A stretch of DNA of 64,000 nucleotides from Devosia sp. Root635 (GTDB lineage: Bacteria; Pseudomonadota; Alphaproteobacteria; Rhizobiales; Devosiaceae). This document shows positions 61,796-64,000 of the stretch, piece by piece. The translations under genes and the position numbers were made by a program. The notes under the pieces are model-generated. The model saw only the letters and a program-made list of their open reading frames with translations. It had not been told where the DNA came from and did no database searches. The stretch is from contig NZ_LMGZ01000019.1 in NCBI RefSeq assembly GCF_001427605.1, positions 186,001-250,000 on the forward strand, in the 5' to 3' direction. Within the stretch, counting starts at the first letter, position 1, and each line of letters begins with the position of its first letter.

Positions 61796-62734
61796 CTAGG
61801 ATTTCGAGCGCGGATCGAAGGCGATACGGATGCCGTCGCCCACGAAATTGACGCTCATGACGGTCAGGAAAATCAGCAGGCCCGGATACACCGCCAGCGC
61901 CGGGGCGGAGATGATGAGCTGCTGCGCATTGGTGAGCATGTTGCCCCAGGTTGGGGTGGGTGGGACGATGCCGAAGCCCAGAAAGCTCAGCGTCGACTCG
62001 AACAGGATGATGCGGCCGACCGACAGGGTCATGGCGACGGTGATCGGCGTCGTGATGTTGGGCAGCACATGCACCATCATGTTGTAGAAGCGCCGCGCGC
62101 CGCTGACCTGTGCGGCCTTGACATATTCCTTCTGCCGCACGGCGATGGTTTCCGCGCGGGTGAGGCGGGCGATGGTGGTCCAGTCGACCAGCGCGATGAT
62201 GATGACGATGCGCAGGAAAATCACCAGCGGCGAATTGGCCATGGCGGGCGCGAGCCCCAGCTTGCCCAGATCGACGGCGCCCAGCACGATCAGGACGGGC
62301 GTCATGGGCAGGGCAATGACACAGTCGGTGGCGCGCATCAGGAAAGCATCGATCCGCCCGCCCACGAAACCAGCCCAGAGGCCGACCGTGATGCCGATGA
62401 TGGCCGTCAGCAGCGTCCCCAGGATGCCCACCGCCAGCGAGACCTGGCCGCCATACATGAGACGCAGCAGCACGTCGCGGCCCAGTTCGTCCGTTCCCAG
62501 CCAGTGTTCGGTCGATGGCGGCTGGAACCGGTAGAGCAAATTGGTCGTCGCCGGATCGACGCCCAGAAACTGGCCCAGCGGATAAGCCACGCCGCAAAGG
62601 ACAGCGAGCACCACCAGGAAGCCAAGCGCAATGACGGCCGGCTTGTTCTTGAGGAAGCGGCGGCGGCGCAACTGCCAGATGGTCTGGCGCGGGGCCGATG
62701 GCAATCCGGCGATTTCGGCCTGGTTCATGCTCAT
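61796..62734 (-). CDS. ABC transporter permease (DppC-like)
   Basis: 312 residues with six membrane segments. FLKNKPAVIALGFLVVLAVLCG begins the first, GTDELGRDVLLRLMYGGQVSLAVG and the EAA-like loop REKEYVKAAQVSGA (read here as VRQKEYVKAAQVSGARRF) are typical of the OppC/DppC family. Its ATG overlaps the DppB-like stop by four bases. Confidence 0.93.
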   Translation of the reverse strand: MSMNQAEIAGLPSAPRQTIWQLRRRRFLKNKPAVIALGFLVVLAVLCGVAYPLGQFLGVDPATTNLLYRFQPPSTEHWLGTDELGRDVLLRLMYGGQVSLAVGILGTLLTAIIGITVGLWAGFVGGRIDAFLMRATDCVIALPMTPVLIVLGAVDLGKLGLAPAMANSPLVIFLRIVIIIALVDWTTIARLTRAETIAVRQKEYVKAAQVSGARRFYNMMVHVLPNITTPITVAMTLSVGRIILFESTLSFLGFGIVPPTPTWGNMLTNAQQLIISAPALAVYPGLLIFLTVMSVNFVGDGIRIAFDPRSKS

Positions 62735-63684
62735 TTCAACGAAATCCTGGGGTCGAGCCACGCATAGGCGAGGTCGGCGAGAAGGTTGGAGATGAGGGTG
62801 ACAAGGGTCGCCAGCAGCAGGCCGATCAGCGCCAGGTTGAAATCGACGTAGCGGATGGCGTCGAAGATCATTTTCCCCATGCCGAGAACGCCGAAGATCG
62901 TCTCGACGACGAGCGAGCCGGAGAACAGTCCGCCGAAGCCCAGGGCCAGAACGGTCACCATGGGAATGAGGGCGTTGCGCAAAGCATGCCTGATGATGAT
63001 CTGCGGCTCGGAAAGTCCCTTGGACCGCGCCGTGCGGACGAAGTCGGAACTGAGCGTCTCGATCATCGAGGCGCGCACGTAGCGCACCAGCGGCCCGACG
63101 AAAAACATCGTCAGCACCAGCACCGGCAGCACCAGGTGGCGAACCTCGAGCCAGATCGGCGGATTTGTTTCGAGCGGCGTGCCGCTGGCGGGCAGCCAGC
63201 CCAGCTGCACGGCGAACACGATGATCAGGATCAGCGACAGCCAGAAGTTCGGCAGCGAAATGCTGGCGAAGGCAAAAAAGCTGATGAGGTTGTCCATAAG
63301 GCCGCCCGGCCGGAGCGAAGCCAGCGAGCCCAGCAGCAAGGCCAGGGGCACCGACAGGACGAGCGTGGCCACCATGAGCTTGAGCGTCTGCCCCAGCGCC
63401 GGCCCGAGTACCTCGGCCACCGGGCGGAAATAGATGCTGGAATAGCCGAAATCACCCTGGACTGCTGCCGTGATCCAGTTCCAGTAGCGGACGGGAAGCG
63501 GCACGCCGGCACCGTAGAGTTCGCGAATCTGCGCTGCGGACGCAGCCGTCAGCGAGGGATTGCCCTCCAGCATATTGTCTACGGGGTCGCCCGGCATGAG
63601 GTTGATCAGCAGGAACAGCAGCACGGTCATGACCAGCAGCACGAGCACTGCCTGGCCTATCCGCGTGAGTGTGTATCGCAGCAT
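62731..63684 (-). CDS. ABC transporter permease (DppB-like)
   Basis: 317 residues with six membrane segments. MLRYTLTRIGQAVLVLLVMT and LINLMPGDPVDNML form the typical start, and DFVRTARSKGLSEPQIIIRHALRNALIP (in part) is the EAA loop that docks the ATPase. It starts three bases after the stop of the ATP-binding gene. Confidence 0.94.
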   Translation of the reverse strand: MLRYTLTRIGQAVLVLLVMTVLLFLLINLMPGDPVDNMLEGNPSLTAASAAQIRELYGAGVPLPVRYWNWITAAVQGDFGYSSIYFRPVAEVLGPALGQTLKLMVATLVLSVPLALLLGSLASLRPGGLMDNLISFFAFASISLPNFWLSLILIIVFAVQLGWLPASGTPLETNPPIWLEVRHLVLPVLVLTMFFVGPLVRYVRASMIETLSSDFVRTARSKGLSEPQIIIRHALRNALIPMVTVLALGFGGLFSGSLVVETIFGVLGMGKMIFDAIRYVDFNLALIGLLLATLVTLISNLLADLAYAWLDPRISLK

Positions 63685-63687
63685 GGC

Positions 63688-64000
63688 TCAATCCTTGAAA
63701 TGACAGGCTGACATCTGGCCCGGACGTCCCGGAGCCGGCTCGAGCACCGGCACCGCCTCGCGGCAAACATCCTGGGCCTTCGGGCAGCGTGTGTGGAATA
63801 CGCAGCCGGGCGGCGGCGCCAGTGGCGTCGGAATTTCGCCCTTGAGCGACTGTCCAGGCTGCCGGCGTCCCCGGCCGATCCGCGGCACCGACCGCATCAG
63901 GGCCTGGGTATAGGGATGGCTGGGCGTCGCAAACAGGTGTTCACGCGATGCGATCTCCATGATGCGGCCGAGATAGAGCACGATGACGCGGTCGGCGAGA
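63688..64000 (-). CDS. Oligopeptide-type ABC transporter ATP-binding protein, C-terminal part
   Basis: About 103 codons remain; the nucleotide-binding core is beyond the right edge. LADRVIVLYLGRIMEIASRE is the end of the ATPase domain. TPSHPYTQALMRSVPRIG and the Cys-rich GCVFHTRCPKAQDVCRE ... MSACHF tail make up the oligo_HPY domain of OppD/OppF-type subunits. The tail ends in CHFKD just before the permease gene. Confidence 0.92.
   Translation of the reverse strand, partial: LADRVIVLYLGRIMEIASREHLFATPSHPYTQALMRSVPRIGRGRRQPGQSLKGEIPTPLAPPPGCVFHTRCPKAQDVCREAVPVLEPAPGRPGQMSACHFKD

Noticed and set aside
61758-62597. N-terminal extension of the family 5 binding protein (open frame to 62597)
   Set aside because: It lies over the DppC-like permease in another frame; the true start has a signal peptide and GGGAGG ahead of it.
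1-64000. tRNA, rRNA, CRISPR arrays, prophage or complete insertion sequences
   Set aside because: None was found when reading both strands; the only repeats seen are the four palindromic elements and short operator-like sites.

Overview
The window is high-GC DNA with tightly packed operons, many 4-base ATGA/GTGA start-stop overlaps, an NHEJ (LigD/Ku) locus and small palindromic intergenic elements. This fits an alphaproteobacterium of the Hyphomicrobiales, most likely Devosia or a close relative. The genus is inferred from gene content and style, not measured. I saw no rRNA, tRNA, CRISPR array, prophage or intact insertion sequence.

Left part (1-11662) is housekeeping and stress-type content. 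It holds a partial RecD-like helicase, an FAH-family hydrolase, an aldo/keto reductase, an EamA exporter, a YCII protein coupled to an ECF sigma factor with a long C-terminal extension, and a PhnB-like protein. Next comes an NHEJ operon of ligD, ku and a protein that appears to combine a BRCT domain, a MerR-type helix-turn-helix and TPRs, followed by an alpha/beta hydrolase and exonuclease III.

11779-17818 is a visibly lower-GC cassette: a SAM methyltransferase facing an operon of acyl carrier protein, FkbH-like HAD enzyme, VOC protein, MBOAT O-acyltransferase and a membrane-anchored SGNH-like protein. It looks like a system that builds a small acyl group (probably glyceryl or a derivative) on an ACP and moves it to an exported or surface molecule. 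The product cannot be read from the sequence.

17983-50886 is a 33-kb catabolic island for an unidentified organic acid. It has one tripartite tricarboxylate transporter (TctA, TctB) with two substrate-binding proteins, three MmgE/PrpD proteins and two PrpF isomerases. It also has family III CoA-transferases (one split pair, one tandem fusion), an enoyl-CoA hydratase, a thiolase-like/OB-fold pair, a PrpB-like lyase, a CitE-like lyase, an acyl-CoA dehydrogenase with its own ETF, and several dehydrogenases. A LysR regulator lies inside it. Five intergenic regions carry copies of a dyad of the form ATGAC-N5-GTCAT, which suggests that the island is one LysR regulon.

51161-57802 holds an MFS efflux protein and an 800-base scar with gene fragments and a palindromic repeat. 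It continues with an RraA/class II aldolase pair and a divergent LysR/rubredoxin/reductase/cupin-like locus. 57799-64000 is a minus-strand operon running from a peptide-type ABC importer through a D-2-hydroxyacid dehydrogenase to an MFS exporter; its first gene is cut by the window edge.
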